Part shown: positions 11,017 to 23,186 of the stretch, in pieces | Layout of the letters: each line of letters begins with the position of its first letter | Numbering within the stretch: the first letter of the stretch is position 1 | Source: Isoetes taiwanensis | Lineage: Eukaryota; Streptophyta; Lycopodiopsida; Isoetales; Isoetaceae | NCBI GenBank assembly: GCA_021234155.1 | Contig: JAJEKV010000104.1 | Span: forward strand, 498,001 to 562,000 | Direction of reading: 5' to 3' | DNA length: 64,000 bases | The notes under the pieces: generated by a model | Databases searched by the model: none | Seen by the model: only the letters and a program-made list of their open reading frames with translations | Told to the model about the DNA's origin: nothing | Translations under genes and position numbers: made by a program

Positions 11017-12597
11017 TGTGGCGCTCCCTAATGGCCATATACATGCGGGGACTTTCCCCTCCATGGCAACCATCTCGCCATGAGCGGGGGCCCTCTGTCT
11101 ATCCCGGCCATCCGTAGAGAGATGCCCGAGTGAAGGACACACGGAGGTGTCATTACCCCACGCCTTCAATGGGACTCCTAAGTCGGCGGGCGTGAATACA
11201 TGTTAGCACCGCGGCATAAATCATATATAAATAACCACCACGAAGGGTGGCACATCCATCAAGTACTAACAAAGAAAGAATATGCATCTAATCCTAAGGA
11301 AAACACCCCAAACCCGGGTTCTACCCGGTTCGGACTCTGTGAGGATGGACTGATGGCTCGATCTCAAGAGATCAGCAGACATGGGTATAACTTTGGCGTT
11401 ATCGGCATAGAACATCGGCTAGGGTTGTTCACTCCATCCGCCCCTCCCAGCACACTTTGCGGGTGGGTCGATTCATGCTATGGCATCACTATAGCCTTCC
11501 CAAACGCAGACTCAAGGTATCACCCTTCGAGCCTACTCCGGGGTTCATGAAGCCCGGTCCGACGAGGCGGTCGGGGAAGTGTCCCCTTCGGGATCGCGGG
11601 GTTCCATGGGTGAGCTAGAGAATACGTGCGCATCGGCGACCCCCCCCATCCGTGCCCGACTTACTCACCCTAAATCCACTCAAAGTGCAAAGGTGCCCCA
11701 TACGGGTCACACCTCTACACCCGTGGGGAGTGTCGGACCCATGCAGGCCCTCTCGTGGCCCGGCTATCGGGCCTAGCCCAATGTGGGAGTCTCGGGAGCC
11801 TTTTATGTTAGGTGCAAGACCCCACCCCACTTCACCCCTGCGTCCCTTCTGCGGTGCTAAGCCATTCCATAGCATCTACGACCCGGTGGTCTCACGTACC
11901 TGGTAGCCGCAACTAATGGGAAATACAGGGGATCTACCTAGGAGCATACTACTAAACATGGCTCAGAGGTCTCTACCCCCTCTTAATTCCCCCATTTCAA
12001 GAGTAATACTATGCAAAGAACTATCAATCCATCCTTTAAGAACAAGATCAGAATCAGAGATAAAGAGAACTCACCTTTACAATCAAGGGTTAGTTCCTAC
12101 AGTGTAAAAACACGAGAGAATGTAAGAAATGAACACAACAAGTGCCCAACAGGGGCGTTACCCTACAGATAACACAGCTAAGCTGCAGACTAACCGTCGA
12201 ATCGGGCTTGGCATGGCTCCATCTCGATTTGTTGAAGGGTGCCTGGCTGCTGCTCCTCCTCCTCCATCTCCAATTGCTCCTAATTCGAATTGGGGCAAAT
12301 GGGGGTGCAAAACCCCAATTTGGGTCCCAAGTTAGTAACTCTCCCTTGCCCAATCGATTTGGGCCAGGTGGCAGCTCCGGGTTGGCTAATATTAACTAAT
12401 TTGGTATTTTAGGCCCTTTTAATATTAGATTAAACCCTAAATTCGAATTAGGGTTTTGGGTTAGGTTTCCACCTTTATAATTTAATTATTAACATAGCTA
12501 ACCTTAGCTTATGAATAATTAATGTGCCATTAATTATTCTTAGTGACGTGTCATGTATTTATACTTAAATATGCGTATAAATATGTGGAACGTCACA
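11017..12597 (-). repeat. 3' LTR of the retrotransposon
   Basis: It aligns along its whole length with 21,137-22,752, with many small indels, mostly in GC-rich stretches, and substitutions such as TGTGGCG for TGTGACG at the left end. Its right end reads GTGGAACGTCACA. The two LTRs are clearly related but not identical, so the insertion is not recent. Confidence 0.9.
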
Positions 12598-12610
12598 TTC
12601 TCCCCACCTT
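12598..12610 (-). other. Polypurine tract of the LTR element
   Basis: Minus-strand AAGGTGGGGAGAA lies directly before the TGTGACG start of the 3' LTR. This is the expected primer site for plus-strand DNA synthesis and confirms the element's orientation. Confidence 0.8.
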
Positions 12611-13017
12611 AAAAATGATGCTGTCCTCAGCATCAAGACTAGTCTTGTTGCAGGGCAACACATCGTACATTAGAAGGAAGTCTCCCCTCCTTAAAGAGAT
12701 AGCGTGATATTATAAGTGACATAGACTTTGTCATGTTCATTCGTGGTGACGAGTTCACAGTCTATCTATTTTAGAAATCATGCTTTCTATACATACATGT
12801 GACTGATTATATATTAAAGACAGGTACAGATATAAAGAACTTCTATTTATTGTTATATTATAATAGAGAGTTATTAATCTCGTACTGTTTAGTAGAAGGT
12901 CATTCTAATCATATTAACTTTTGTATATATGTCTATTATATTCGCGCTTCACTTTGCAAGTGATTTTATTACAGCGAGCCTTAATGTAATTTTACATCTA
13001 AATTTTGTTTTCCTATT

Positions 13018-13846
13018 TTGGTACAGTTTTTAAAAACTCATATATTGCTATCGTTGCCATCCAATGTGCAGCCACGGGCTGATGTGCCTATTTGGATATG
13101 TGATGCACATCTTAAGCCAGAAAAGTTTGTTTCTTCCACGTACAGGCTGCTTTTAGATTGTGAGCCTCTTCCCCCATCCCAGCACTGGCATCTTCAGGTT
13201 CCTCAACCACAGTGGAGAAGTGTTTGGATGTGGACATGGGATAAATTGCTCCACCCTAAAGTGTCAGCGTTGCGATGGCAAGTTCTCCATAGATGTGTTT
13301 GAGTGAATGTCTTGGTTCACAAGATGAATCCTAGAGTCTCAGATCGTTGCCCTCTCTGTGGCCAACGTGTTGAAACTATTGAACACTGCTTCTTCTTGTG
13401 CGATCATCTACGGCTTGCTTGGGAGTGGTTGTTCACTCTTTTCAGTGTGTCTCTCACTAGCCAGGAGATCCTACTTGCACTTTATCCCCCTGTTTGGCCT
13501 AGCTTGCGTAAGCAGGCATTTCATCTTGCTTCTAGTTGGATTTTGTGGTCTATCTGGCAGAGGCGACGTTTGTGGATTTTCCAAGGTGCACACATCTCTG
13601 ATCAGCAGCTTCTCCATTGTGCTCAACAGAAGATCACTAAAGCTTATCGTTGCTCATCTCTAGCTGATGATAAAAAAGAGATAATTTGGCAGACATATTT
13701 ACGGTGTTTTTCTTATGCATAGACGGGTGTTTTTGCCTAGTTGGGTCAGCCTATCCACTAGGGTTTTATTCCTGTCTGTGCATTGTGTATTGTGCCTTTG
13801 TTCTTGTCAATAAAAAGAGCCTCACGTCCTTCAAAAAAAAAAAAAA
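13018..13846 (+). pseudogene. 5'-truncated LINE: RT C-terminal zinc-binding domain and poly(A) tail
   Basis: One frame runs from about 13,018 to 13,722, broken once by a TGA at 13,300. It carries the zf-RVT arrangement typical of plant LINE ORF2 C-termini: DRCPLCGQ, then EHCFFLCDH, with SWILWSIWQRR downstream. A short 3' untranslated region with CAATAAAAAG leads to an A14 tail at 13,833-13,846. The element is truncated well downstream of the reverse transcriptase. The exact 5' end is unclear; CTATTA occurs near 12,933 and again just after the tail, a possible target duplication. It lies inside the LTR element and abuts a MITE fragment. A diverged relative is at about 31,660. Confidence 0.82.
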
Positions 13847-13849
13847 CTA

Positions 13850-14002
13850 TTAGAGACTAATATAAATGGATTAACTCTCAAACTTATTATTTATTGCAGC
13901 ATTTATGCAAGTTTCCAGTACCCAATGCTGGGTACTTTTCTGGGTAGTTTTGCACTCTCTAAAAAGTACTTTAGATGGTACACCCTAGCATGCTTTCATC
14001 CA
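13850..14002 (+). mobile_element. MITE fragment, same family as 23,648-23,969
   Basis: The segment beyond the LINE poly(A) tail resembles the right half of the MITE at 23.6 kb: GAGACTAATATAAA..., CCAGTACCCAATGC..., and GGTACACCCTAGCATGCTTT, corresponding to that element's terminal GACACCCTAACATGCTTT. The left half was not found, so the LINE may have inserted into or beside it. Confidence 0.6.
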
Positions 14003-16258
14003 CCAGGAGGTTTTAGTGCCTCCGCTTCATTATGAGGGAGCCAAAGGCGACAAGATTTGAAGTAATCAAAAGTTGAAGTTGACACGATAACTTAAGAAGT
14101 CAGGTTAATTATGACTACAGAAAGGATCCTTAATGAAAGAAGCTTTTAGAAAAGCTCGGCATGTGAGGTAATAGCCTTCGGAATTATGGCATAATCCCGT
14201 GGGGGAAAACATAGGTTATGTACGGGGTTGAAGTACCATAAGGCACTAAAGAAATGGTTGAAATAACTAGAGACCCTATCAAAATATAGGCAGCATATAC
14301 AAGTCCAACATAGAGTCGGCCCCTGTCCATTTGGGACAATAGGCGGCGAAGCCACATCATAAAGGTACATAGGCAATGGGTTTGTTTGAAAGAACTACCA
14401 CGGTTATAGTTTAGCTAAGGTAGAGCAAAGCTCTAGCATTGTGGGATGTGGAGATATGTTTATTATGTACATACCATGTACACATACGATAAACATCTTA
14501 GGGAGGTAATCTAGGTGGCGACACAAGGAGAGAAAGACGAGCGTATCCTAAAGTTACTGATGAAGGGTCTGGAGATACGTTCTAAATGTGCAAAGGACCG
14601 TCAATCCGTTGCATTGTAGGGTATGATGTGGTAGTTGGCACTTGAAATAAATGTCAACGGCCAATAGAATAAAGCTTACGATGAGGGGGTCGAATAATAC
14701 AATAATACAATTCCAGGATAGGTAGCAAATAGCAGTTACTTGCTAGAAGTTCAAATGTGTCTTGGATAGACACTTGGTGAACAACATGGGTTACATCGAG
14801 GTGTATGTTAGGATATATAGGACTCGAACAGGGATACAAGTCCGGGTTATGTCACACATAGGTAATTGTAGAAAGGCTCACAAAATACCAGGCAGGCACC
14901 TTGATGACTCCAGGTAATTCACGATTTATACGAAGGCTCACCCGCTCCTAGGGCATGACTATGGCTTAAATGAGGGTGCAAAGTCATTTGTAATGCCACA
15001 ATAGTGTCATAACATCATGACAGAGAAATATAATGACTAACATTGCTAGGATGTAGGACAACGTTGGATCATAACCCCCAATGATAGGTGGGTTAACAAT
15101 ATAGGGAACATATCATAGCGGCTTAGAAGCCCCAAGACGGTTAACGGATACGTAGAGGAGTAATTGGATTGGTGACTCTACTGAATAAAGGTCGCAGCCA
15201 ATGGCTGAATTGTGTACGCTATGCCAGGCGTAAGGGCCGGGATATTAAAATCGGCCATCGTCGTAGAATAGATATTGAAGAAGAGAAGGAATGAAGGACC
15301 CTTAATAATGATATTTAGCAATGTGGATCGGAAGGTCATTACCTAGCATGAAGGGTAGTCTTTGCTAACATGCAAAGATATACGTGCGGCTTGAAAGGCA
15401 GCAAGAGCTGAAAAACTCTTTAAAGATTTGGTGTAAGGGTTAAGGAAGAAGACTTCCATGTCCTAGGACAAGATGGTGAATTGAATTCACCAAGGACATT
15501 TGTAATAAATAAATAGGTAGATAGCACTTATACGTGATGCCAGATTGGCAGCGTCCATGCGGGCCAGAGACTTGAACACAAGAGCTCTTAATAGGGGAGG
15601 CCTATCTTGAGAGGTCTTTGGATGGTACTATGCTCTATGATACTCACATAATTGCTTGGACATATGTAAGGTCATTTCTATGAACCTAAGGACGTTTAGG
15701 CACTAAAATAATGGTTGGAAATACTTTGCCTCAACCATATCTAGATATCCTAGAAGGAGGTGATTAGTCAACAATGGTTGGATGCCATTGGTCCATTAGG
15801 GTGGAAGAACACCAAAAGAGGGTAGACGGCTATCAATTTGACGGCGTGTGGTGCAGATAATTATTCACAGCCATATAGGCGGTGAGGTTTGGCACAAAAT
15901 AATACTAAAGTTTGTAGCCGGGATTGATTTAGAATGAAGGTGTTAACACTATTGTAGGGGTCTAACACAAGCACTCATTACGACATTCACAGGGGTATGT
16001 ATCGTGATGCAGGGAAATGGTCCATAAAAAGAACATGACAATTGAGAAGAAGTAGTGAAGGGTGGTAGGATTAAAGCTACCCATGGTCTAGCTAGAAGGG
16101 TGCTGCATGGCAGTCCCTAGTTGGTTGGGCGAGAAGAGATCCTTTCTCTGGGAAATGAGACGAGTCAAGGTTTAGACACTAGAGAGAGACAACGTTAATT
16201 ATAATTATGTCTATAAAACATTACTTATATAACGTCGAATAAGGTCTAATATAAAGCA
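14003..16258. other. Internal retrotransposon DNA, no coding potential seen
   Basis: Stops are dense in all frames and I recognise no retroviral motif. The texture resembles 19,740-20,250 on the far side of the Helitron, consistent with one noncoding internal region split by that insertion. Confidence 0.5.
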
Positions 16259-16729
16259 CTAGTAAACGTGTGCCCGGCGTTGCCGGGCTTTGATTCAATT
16301 GCTTTACCACTATGTACTATACCAATCCTTTAGGAACACAGTACTCCTTTATATTAAATAATCAATTAAATAATCAATGCCCATTGTGTAGGTTCAAAAT
16401 TCATGTTCAAAGGATGGTCCTCACTTGTTGAAATTAAAACAACCAAATAAATCCAATGGTGACTGATGAGCATGGAATTTATTTTGATCTGAGTAATAGG
16501 AGTTATGGGCAACAAATAAATGGATGATCTTTCAAAGTCAAATATTTTCACACTATCGCATAGAGAGCAATGACATCTCTTGCTGTTGACATTGTACGAT
16601 GATAAGTAAAACAATTGACATTGTACCATGCATAAAATCTGGAAGATTGAAAATCTTGTAGCAAGAGATAATGCATCTGTTGTTGCAACACTGCCTTGCT
16701 TGCTTGCTTACTCAAAAAGGTGTCATAAT

Positions 16730-17045
16730 TTGGTACACAACAATAGTTGTTTTTGTTTCTTGAGGCAACTCATCCCTCTAAATATAACTATGAACACAAT
16801 TATGAATAGTAATTTCTACATTCATGGATGATAAATGATAAATACACAAAACGAAATGCCACTGACGGACCAACGGGAGCACAAACACCATAGATCATGT
16901 AATTGGTACACAACAATAGCTGTTTACTCGAATGTGAAGGACGTTTGCAGCAAAATATAGAGCATGATAAATGCCACTGACTGACCAACCTAAGCACAAA
17001 CACCATAGACCATGTAGTTAGTACACAACAATAGTTTGTTGAGAA
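16730..17045. repeat. Imperfect ~115 bp repeats inside the Helitron
   Basis: GGTACACAACAATAG occurs at about 16,732 and 16,906, and as TAGTACACAACAATAG near 17,022. The latter two are preceded by GAGCACAAACACCATAGA or close variants. At least two related units of about 115 bp are therefore present. This expands the element without coding content. Confidence 0.65.
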
Positions 17046-17392
17046 TGTGTGCAAATGAAGATCGTGGTCACCATATGAAGATTACCTTATTCACCTAGCA
17101 ATAACATCCTGTCGGGCATTTGTGCAAACAAATGAACGTTACATCTTTGAAGGAAACTTAAGACACTATGAAAGTACACTTCTCTGCGCAGAAAGGCTAC
17201 ATATTCACTAACAAAATTTGGCGTCTCTCGCATTTATCTCCATCTTTATCCTGCAACTTTCTTCCTCTTACTTGGTATGAAAAAGCAAATACAGAGACAG
17301 AAACCATAAACATGGTAAAGGGAACAGATTTTACATGCATGGAGCAACAAATCATATGTCCGCCTACATGTTAAAAAGCAGTCTTAATTTAC

Positions 17393-19193
17393 CTTGATCC
17401 TTTTCAGTTTGCCGGCTCCAACAATTAGGCTGCGTAAAAGAATGACCAAGTCTTTGTCGGGCCTCTCGGCAATATCTCGGGCTTCTCTTAGCAACAACTC
17501 TCTTGCAATACTGTTTAAAGAGATTCTCCCTTAGTAATGACTCTCTCCTTTTAACTACTTGAGAACCCAAGCGGATAAAAAGAGCGGTTTCTCCTTCTCT
17601 TTGACATCTCCTTGCAACCGTGATTCGGCTCTGTATCTTCAACCCGTAAATACCACTTGTGGCCAAGATTTCCTCACCGGATTTGCCCCAATCTTTCACA
17701 ATCTTACACCTCACATTTGCCCCAAAACTTCCCGCCACTACAAAAACCTTGCGGATCGGATGCCATTGCAAACCATGAACCAAAATATAATAAAGAGATA
17801 TAAGATTGAAACAACCGTAGAGCGAGAGGTCCTCAAATCTTGTATAACCGTTATTGCTCCACATCCGAAGGCGGCAAAAGCGGAAATGCAAAGGGTCTGC
17901 TTGTTTCGAGTTAGAAACCTTCTGAGAAAAATAGAGAAATACTGAAATGTCGGAAATAGAAACCACGCATGCCTTTTAACAAAGGAAGCAAGTTCGGTGG
18001 GATTTTTGGATCTTGAGTTCTTTATAGCTTTCTATTCTGAAACCGGGCTGCTTCTTAGACAAAAGTGACGGCTTCTTTTTTGAACGGAATGGCTTCTTTT
18101 GAACTTGATTTGCACGGAATGGCCATCACAAAGCAATTTCATAAAATTTTTATGCCTTACTTCTAAGATGGGTCTGCAACATTGCTCTCAATAAAATCAC
18201 CTTTGCAATATATCACCTCAAAAATAAGGTCAGCTTTGCCAAAACCCTCAGCAATTGCAAACAATGAACTTCAAAAGTAGTGTTGCCTAAACCCAAGAAA
18301 ATTTTTATTTACCCAAGATAGCTACAGAATGCAAATTTTACCTGATACAACCAGCAGCCGGCAAGCTTTAGAAACCTTTCCCTTCAAAATGTCATAACCT
18401 TTTCTTGCAAGAAGCCTACACCAAAAAACGTCCATACATTAAGCACAACAATATTGCTTTGGGAGTGTTTCAGAAGTTTTTCCTTCAAGCCAGAGGCACA
18501 AAGCATTCATTCTCTTATCTAGAATGCCGAGACAGAAAAGTGGAGAGAAAACTTCGCAGAGGATTTTGTGCAAAAGAATAAGAGAATAACTCCTGAATGA
18601 AGCTGTATTTGCACCATACCATCATCTATTACCTCAATGCTCTATCATCAGAGCACAATATCTCCAGGCTGGCGCCATTCTTCTTGCCTCAAGGAAAACG
18701 GCCACTCACAAAATGATCGTCAAGCCTGTTACAGTCTAATGGTTACTCGTAAAAAACAAAAACAAAGGACAACGTCTTCCAAAACACCTCATGCTCGGAA
18801 TAAGGCCGGAAACAGAAGGACCCCTGTTTTTAGGTGCGAAATGTAACGCTGAGAAAGGGGCACACCGGCATCAGCCAAAACCCCCAAAAACTTTAGGCAA
18901 CATTTCTTTAATCTGCTAGATTATTTCCATATAATCTGCAACATTTTCGATGATTATGCAAAGAGCTTGAACGCACATCCCAACTAAGGGTGCCTGGCCA
19001 GCGACCTGGCAAATACGTTCTGTCATTCAGCTTTTGTATTCCATTCTGCAGAAAGGAACTCGAGTTTTAGCAACACAATTGAAGGAACTGTTGAGCATAT
19101 ATAATAGTAGCAGAGATTGTATACCTTGCCAAGATTCTTGAAGATTTGCTTCAACTTAGAGCTCCTTACGAAATCTGAACCGCTGGAAGCCAT
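17393..19193 (-). pseudogene. Helitron-captured pieces of an unidentified intron-containing gene
   Basis: Minus-strand segments with plausible splice borders: exon with ATG 19,193-19,125 (starts MASSGSDFVRSS, donor AAG|GTATAC), 19,045-19,006 (acceptor TTTCTGCAG; NGIQKLNDRTYLP), 18,415-18,342 (acceptor GTGTAG, donor CAG|GTAAAA; ARKGYDILKGKVSKACRLL) and 17,510-17,393 (acceptor AAACAG, donor AAG|GTAAAT; ELLLREARDIAERPDKDL then LLRSLIVGAGKLKRIK). The phase between the second and third pieces does not match as drawn, so an exon is missing or altered. I do not recognise the family. Retained introns and same-strand orientation are typical of Helitron gene capture. A 200-residue open frame at 17,364-17,966 overlaps the last exon in another frame and is probably fortuitous. 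Confidence 0.45.
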
Positions 19194-20285
19194 TTACGAA
19201 CAGACGAACAGTAGCAGCAACGATATAAAACGGCAGGGATCGCCTAATAATATTTCATTGATGCAGGTAAAGAGGCCAAAGACCAGTTAATCGTCTGAGA
19301 AAAATGGCAGAAAGAAATTATAAACAGACCTTAGATTAACCTGGAAAACAGAGATAGATCGCCAAGGCAGCGCCATCGCTACTTTGCTATGAAATAGCCA
19401 AAGAAACGCCGCTTAGACCTTCCCCTCTGGCCCAGGAAAAAACGCTTGCACAGAGTTGTTGCCTCCGCCGAAAATGGAAATACGACCATCGGAAAAATCA
19501 AACATGAAGAAAATGCGGATCACCGCCCTGCAGATCACCGCCCACGATTATAGTTGTTCATCCAAGCTTGCTTTCGTATCATTAATTTTATCGGCCAAAA
19601 TCTCATATGATTATTTCGCAAGGGAAAGGGGCAACGTCGGAAAATACAGGTTTTTGGCCGGAAATGCATTTTCTGGCAAATGTAACGCCGGAAAAAAATC
19701 GGCAAAGAACCCCAGAAACTTTTTAAGTAAGTAGATATGAATGTGGTATGGGTTGAATCATGGCAAGGCCCGAAGAAATTGTGTTATCAAGGCATCTATC
19801 AAAGGAAAAAATAATTAAAGTTATAGGTCGAGGAACGCCGATAACTGGACATTGTCATCGTCGCTTAAAGAATATCCAAGGATATAACACATGCTGCTAT
19901 CCTAGAGAGTTGCCCTGTCATTGTTAATTAAATTCCGGACTTAGTCCCACCAAGTGAGTTGATGTTATCATAACAAGTTGGCCGGACTTGCTAGATCACG
20001 TCGTTTCATTTGGTCGGTTTATTCCTAGGGAATACTAGCTTTATGTATGGTTAACAGTTATCTGGTCGACTATGACAGAGAGAGGTCAACTCCCGTGGCT
20101 ATGGCAAGACTGCTTACTCTGGCGGCTATGGCAAGAGAGCTTGCTCCGGCGGCTATGGCGAAAAGAGCTTGCTCCGGTGAAGTTGTTGCCTCCACAACGT
20201 GGATCTATGGAAGGTAGTCTTCTAATTTAAATAGAAAAGAGAGCCACTATAAATAAAATGAGAACTGTTATATTCCTTGATAGAG

Positions 20286-20670
20286 GAACTTAGCCCATTG
20301 GTAAAGGGGTTGACTTGGTTGTAGGAGGTCAAGGGTTCAACCCCACAATATGCCCCTTCCTTTTAAAAAGAGTTGGGGTCTAGAAATAAAACATTAGGTA
20401 TGTATATTCTATAAGAATATTTATAAAACATATAAGCATTACATAAAAAGAAAGTTGGCTCATTAGTAAAGGTGTTGGCTTGGGTGTAGGAGGTCAAGGG
20501 TTCAAATCCCAGGATATACCTTTTGCTAAAAAGGATGTTTAACTAGGCAAAACAAATTATAGATGTGTATAGATAAGAAATAAAACATAATATAATACAA
20601 AAAGAGAGTTGTCAAAATGGAGAGACTGTTGGGTTATAAGTGAGAGGTCACGGGTTCGAAATGGGGGGAG
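20286..20670 (+). mobile_element. Tandem tRNA-derived SINE heads (three copies)
   Basis: Three related segments (about 20,286, 20,455 and 20,610) carry A-box-like (TTAGCCCATTGGTAAAGG) and B-box-like sequence, e.g. GGTTCAACCCC in the first, AGGGTTCAAATCC in the second and GGGTTCGAA in the third. These are the internal RNA polymerase III promoter elements of tRNA-derived SINEs. None folds into a convincing tRNA, and each is followed by AT-rich sequence. They lie in the 5' leader side of the LTR element. Confidence 0.55.
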
Positions 20671-20686
20671 AAACTTACTTTCTTTT

Positions 20687-20693
20687 CTTTTTT

Positions 20694-20725
<32 letters not shown>
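20687..20725. repeat. Poly(T) tract
   Basis: A T-rich run with an uninterrupted T stretch of more than 25 bases, followed at once by a GC-rich segment. It could be the complement of a poly(A) tail of an inserted retroelement, but I could not recognise one. Confidence 0.7.
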
Positions 20726-20726
<1 letters not shown>

Positions 20727-21120
20727 GGCGGCGGGCAGCCCCTACCCTGACTCCGCCACCGACGCCCGAAATGCCCGGGTACCCCCTGCCCGCCACTTAG
20801 GGTTTCGCGCCTGCATTGTTTCCATTATAGGGTAATTAGGGTGTTCCGGACGCAATGGAATAAAAATCGCCACAATCCGAGTTTTCTAGAGAAAGCTATG
20901 GCCTCCGAAAGAAAGGGACTGCATTCTGCCGAAAACGCAACATAACTTCACCTTAAAATTTTGAATTTTTCTATTTACCTAGCTCAATCCTCACATACTT
21001 AGGCCAAAACTCATCCTACTTATGGATTTGGTGTACTTTTCCTACATTGGAGGTCTCCTACTATCTAAACGGTCTAACGAGTTTGACATGGCCAGTGCTA
21101 TGATCTGGTCCACCAAAATC

Positions 21121-21135
21121 ATGGCTCTGATACCA
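21121..21135 (-). other. Primer-binding site (initiator-Met tRNA)
   Basis: Minus-strand TGGTATCAGAGCCAT is complementary to the 3' end of plant initiator methionine tRNA, the commonest primer of plant LTR retrotransposons. It lies one base inside the 5' LTR end. Confidence 0.88.
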
Positions 21136-21136
21136 C

Positions 21137-22752
21137 TGTGACGCTCCCTGAATATATACGACACCCGGCCGTATACATACGGGGACTTTCCCCTCCCATG
21201 GCAACCATCGCGCCATGAGCAGGGCCCTCCGTCTATCCTGGGCCATCCGTAGAGAGATGCCCGAGTGAAGGACACGGAGGTGTCATTCGGCCCACGCCTT
21301 CAGTGGGACTCCTAAGTCGCGGAAGCATGAATACATGTTAGCACACAACATAAATCATATATAAATAACCACCACGAAGGGTGGCACATCCATCCAAGTA
21401 CTAACAGCAAAGAATATGCATCTAATCCTAAGGAAAACACCCCAAACCCCAGGTTCTACCCCGGTTCAGACTCCTGTGAGGATGGACTGACGGCTCGGTC
21501 TCAAGAGATCAACAGACAGAGGTATAACCTGGCGTTGGCTGGCATAGAACATCGGCGGGTTGTCCACTCCATCCGCCCCTCCTGTGCACACTTTGCAGGT
21601 GGGTCGATTCATGCTATGGCATCACTATAGCCTTCCGGAAATGTAGACTCAAGGTATCACCCTTCGAGCCTACTCCAGGGTTCATGAGCCTACTCCAGGG
21701 TTCATGAAGCCCCGGTCCGACGAGGCAGGTCAGGGAAGTGTCCCCTTCCAGGATCGCAGTGGTTCCATGGGTGAGCTAGAGAATACGTGCCGCATCAGCG
21801 ACCCCCGCATCCGTGCAGACTTACTCACCCTAAATCTACTCAAAGTGCAAGGTGCCCCATACGGGTCACACCTCTACACCCAGGGAGTGTCAGACCCATA
21901 CCCGGCCCTCTACGTGACCGGCTATCAGGCCTAGCCCATTGTAGGAGTCTCAGGAGCCTTTTATGTTCGTGCAAGACCCCACCCCCACTTCACCACTGCA
22001 TCCCTTCTCTGGTGCTAAGCCATTCCATAGCATCTAATTCCCGGTGGTCTCACGTACCACGAGTAGCAACTAATGGGAAATCTGAGGGGATCTACCTAGG
22101 AGCATACTACTAAACATGGCTCGAGAGGTCTCTACCCCCTTAATTCCCCCATTTCAAGAGTAATACTATGCAAAGAACTATCAATCCATCCTTTAAGAAC
22201 AAGATCAGAATCAGAGATAAAGAGAACTCACCTTTACAATCAAGGGTTAGTTCCTACGGTAAAAGCACGAGAGAACGAAGAAATTAACACAACAAGTGCC
22301 CAGCAGGCGCTACCCTACGAATAACACGGCTAAGCTCTGAGACTAACCGTCCGAATCGGGCTTGGGATGGCTCCATCTCGATTCTTTGAAGGGTGCCCGG
22401 CTCTTTGCTCCTCCTCCTCCATCTCCAATTGCTCCTAATTCGAATTGGGGCAAATGGGGGTGCAAAACCCCAATTTGGGTCCCAAGTTAGTAACTCTCCC
22501 TTGCCCAATCGATTTGGGCCAGGTGGCAGCTCCGGGTTGGCTAATATTAACTAATTTGGTATTTTAGGTCCTTTTAATATTAGATTAAGCCCTAAATTCG
22601 AATTAGGGTTTTGGATTAGGTTTCCACCTTTATAATTTAATTATTAACATAGCTAACCTTAGCTTATGAATAATTAATGTGCCATTAATTATTCTTAGTG
22701 ATGTGTCATGTATTTATACTTAAATATGCGTATAAATATGTGGAACGTCACA
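21137..22752 (-). repeat. 5' LTR of the retrotransposon
   Basis: Pairs with 11,017-12,597. It starts TGTGACGCTCCC on the plus strand and ends GTGGAACGTCACA at 22,752. A GAGCCTACTCCAGGGTTCAT segment near 21,666 is duplicated in tandem here but single in the other LTR. Confidence 0.9.
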
Positions 22753-23186
22753 GGTACTGCCCCCATAGGATATCAAGAAGCCCATGGAAGGCTGCAATGA
22801 GCACACATCACAGAATTGAAAAAAAAAAACACTTCTATTTTTAAATAATCGTGTTCAAATTTGTTGAAACAATGTTGGGTTTCATAATAATATCTGAAAT
22901 CATCATTGGATTTACAGACGTATCACAAAATCTATCATATTACTGTATAATCAAACAACAGACTTAAAAACTTATAATGTGCTCCGCATCTTAGCTTCTA
23001 AATTGGCTCAAGCATGTCATTGTCGCTATTTCCTTAAATTGACCACTTGGAAACTCTAGAGCTGACGAATTACATAACTGGAGAGACAAATCAGTGTAAA
23101 AATGTTATATGTAAACAAACGCCTTTGTGCAAGCCTTCTACCTTAATGAATCAACTTAATAATTCATATTACAAACTGTGACAGCA

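Larger units (their letters stand above)
16259..19735 (-). mobile_element. Complete non-autonomous Helitron, 3,477 bp
   Basis: Read on the minus strand, it begins A|TCTACTTACTTAAAAAG (TC at 19,735-19,734) and ends with hairpin GCCCGGCAACGCCGGGC plus ACACGTTTACTAG|T (CTAG at 16,262-16,259). The flanking A and T reconstitute the AT target expected of Helitron insertion. No Rep/helicase is encoded. It carries exon-like pieces of an unidentified gene on the same strand and lies within the LTR retrotransposon, so it inserted later. The 3' end is near-certain; the 5' end is chosen by the terminal TC, the AT flank and the typical AT-rich start. Confidence 0.82.
11017..22752 (-). mobile_element. Full-length LTR retrotransposon without recognisable gag-pol (LARD-like)
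   Basis: Two direct ~1.6 kb LTRs (11,017-12,597 and 21,137-22,752) flank ~8.5 kb of internal DNA. The right LTR is followed on the minus strand, after one base, by TGGTATCAGAGCCAT (21,135-21,121), the plant initiator-Met tRNA primer-binding site. The left LTR is preceded on the minus strand by the purine tract AAGGTGGGGAGAA (12,610-12,598). This fixes the element on the minus strand, 5' LTR at the right. LTR ends are TGTGACG...CGTCACA. Flanks read GGTGC and GGTAC, a possible imperfect 5 bp target duplication offset by one base. No gag, protease, RT or integrase was recognised, suggesting a non-autonomous element. It is interrupted by a LINE and a Helitron. Confidence 0.88.

Noticed and set aside
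17364-17966. 200-codon open frame on the minus strand
   Set aside because: It overlaps a better-supported exon in another frame, crosses its acceptor site, and shows no domain.
20286-20352. tRNA gene
   Set aside because: B-box and A-box resemblance only. No acceptor stem or anticodon stem can be paired, and related copies follow at once, so it is SINE-like.
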